From: Shinisaurus crocodilurus
Taxonomy: Eukaryota > Chordata > Lepidosauria > Squamata > Shinisauridae
NCBI GenBank assembly: GCA_021292165.1
Contig: JAHFWL010000401.1
Location: 1 to 64,000, forward strand
Direction: 5' to 3'
Length of the DNA: 64,000 bases
The notes below the pieces were generated by a model. The model saw nothing but the letters and a program-made list of their open reading frames with translations, was not told the origin of the DNA and searched no databases. The position numbers and the translations under genes were made by a program. Shown here piece after piece: positions 63,696 to 64,000 of this stretch (positions within the stretch are counted from its first letter, which is position 1; every line of letters begins with the position of its first letter).

Positions 63696-64000
63696 ATCAT
63701 TGTTAGCGTGGCATAAGTTGTCTGAATGTACCTTTGCTGCTATGAAAAGACACAAGCATTCTGTTCTGGAGCGGATGCTTAAAAATAAATAAATAAAGCA
63801 GGTTTGCAAGTTTCCCACAATTGGGGAAAAGACATGGTGGGCACCTATTGGCTAGTGCCCATCATGTCAACTTCTCTCCCCTAAGTCTGCCACAGTCCCT
63901 GGAGAAGTTTTCAGAACTGTTCCTAATGTGTTTGCACACTGGGGAGGAAGGAAGTTAAAGTAAACATTGAACATGTAAATAAATACTGCTTTAAAAAGAA
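63696..64000. other. Unassigned sequence to window end
   Basis: Only a short AAATAAATAAATAAA run near 63784. Nothing else recognised. Confidence 0.4.

Overview
The window is vertebrate nuclear DNA, most likely from a squamate or other lepidosaur reptile. Three things point that way: split Ig-domain exons with canonical GT/AG sites; many CR1/L2-clade LINE pieces and tRNA-derived SINEs; and a very large load of short non-autonomous DNA transposons (hAT and mariner type). The species cannot be named from the sequence. Nothing bacterial, plasmid or phage-like is present.

Region 1 (about 1-11.6 kb) holds the only host gene I can support: part of a giant muscle Ig-repeat gene on the minus strand, best matched to obscurin (OBSCN). 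In transcription order there are four Ig exons (11568-11305, 9681-9400, 5934-5661, 4316-4043) and a broken half-domain at about 1303-1160. The first two are intact. The third and fourth need two and one single-base corrections to stay open, although all their splice sites look good. Introns are filled with SINEs, MITEs and LINE fragments.

Region 2 (about 11.6-64 kb) lies upstream of the first recognised exon, and I found no coding exon in it. It is a layered transposon landscape. It contains (a) eight copies of a palindromic hAT MITE, mostly with perfect 8-bp target duplications; (b) other hAT families, including a 2258-bp element, a CpG-dense 698-bp element with 17-bp tandem repeats, and a GAGTC-rich family with one copy retaining a transposase C-terminus; (c) six copies of a roughly 255-bp mariner-like MITE; (d) a family of GC-rich foldback elements beginning TAGGGATGT; (e) nine copies of one tRNA-SINE, several of a second, and two of a 5S-rRNA-headed SINE with a CR1-like tail; (f) L2/CR1, L1 and LTR-like remnants; and (g) a dead ZMYM1-like hAT transposase. 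Nested insertions give a relative time order.

There is no operon or multi-gene system. The parts most worth a second look are the palindromic hAT family, the 5S-CR1 SINE, the GAGTC-rich hAT family, and the question of whether the obscurin frameshifts are real or sequencing errors. Intervals called unassigned may include conserved non-coding elements, but this cannot be decided without alignment.
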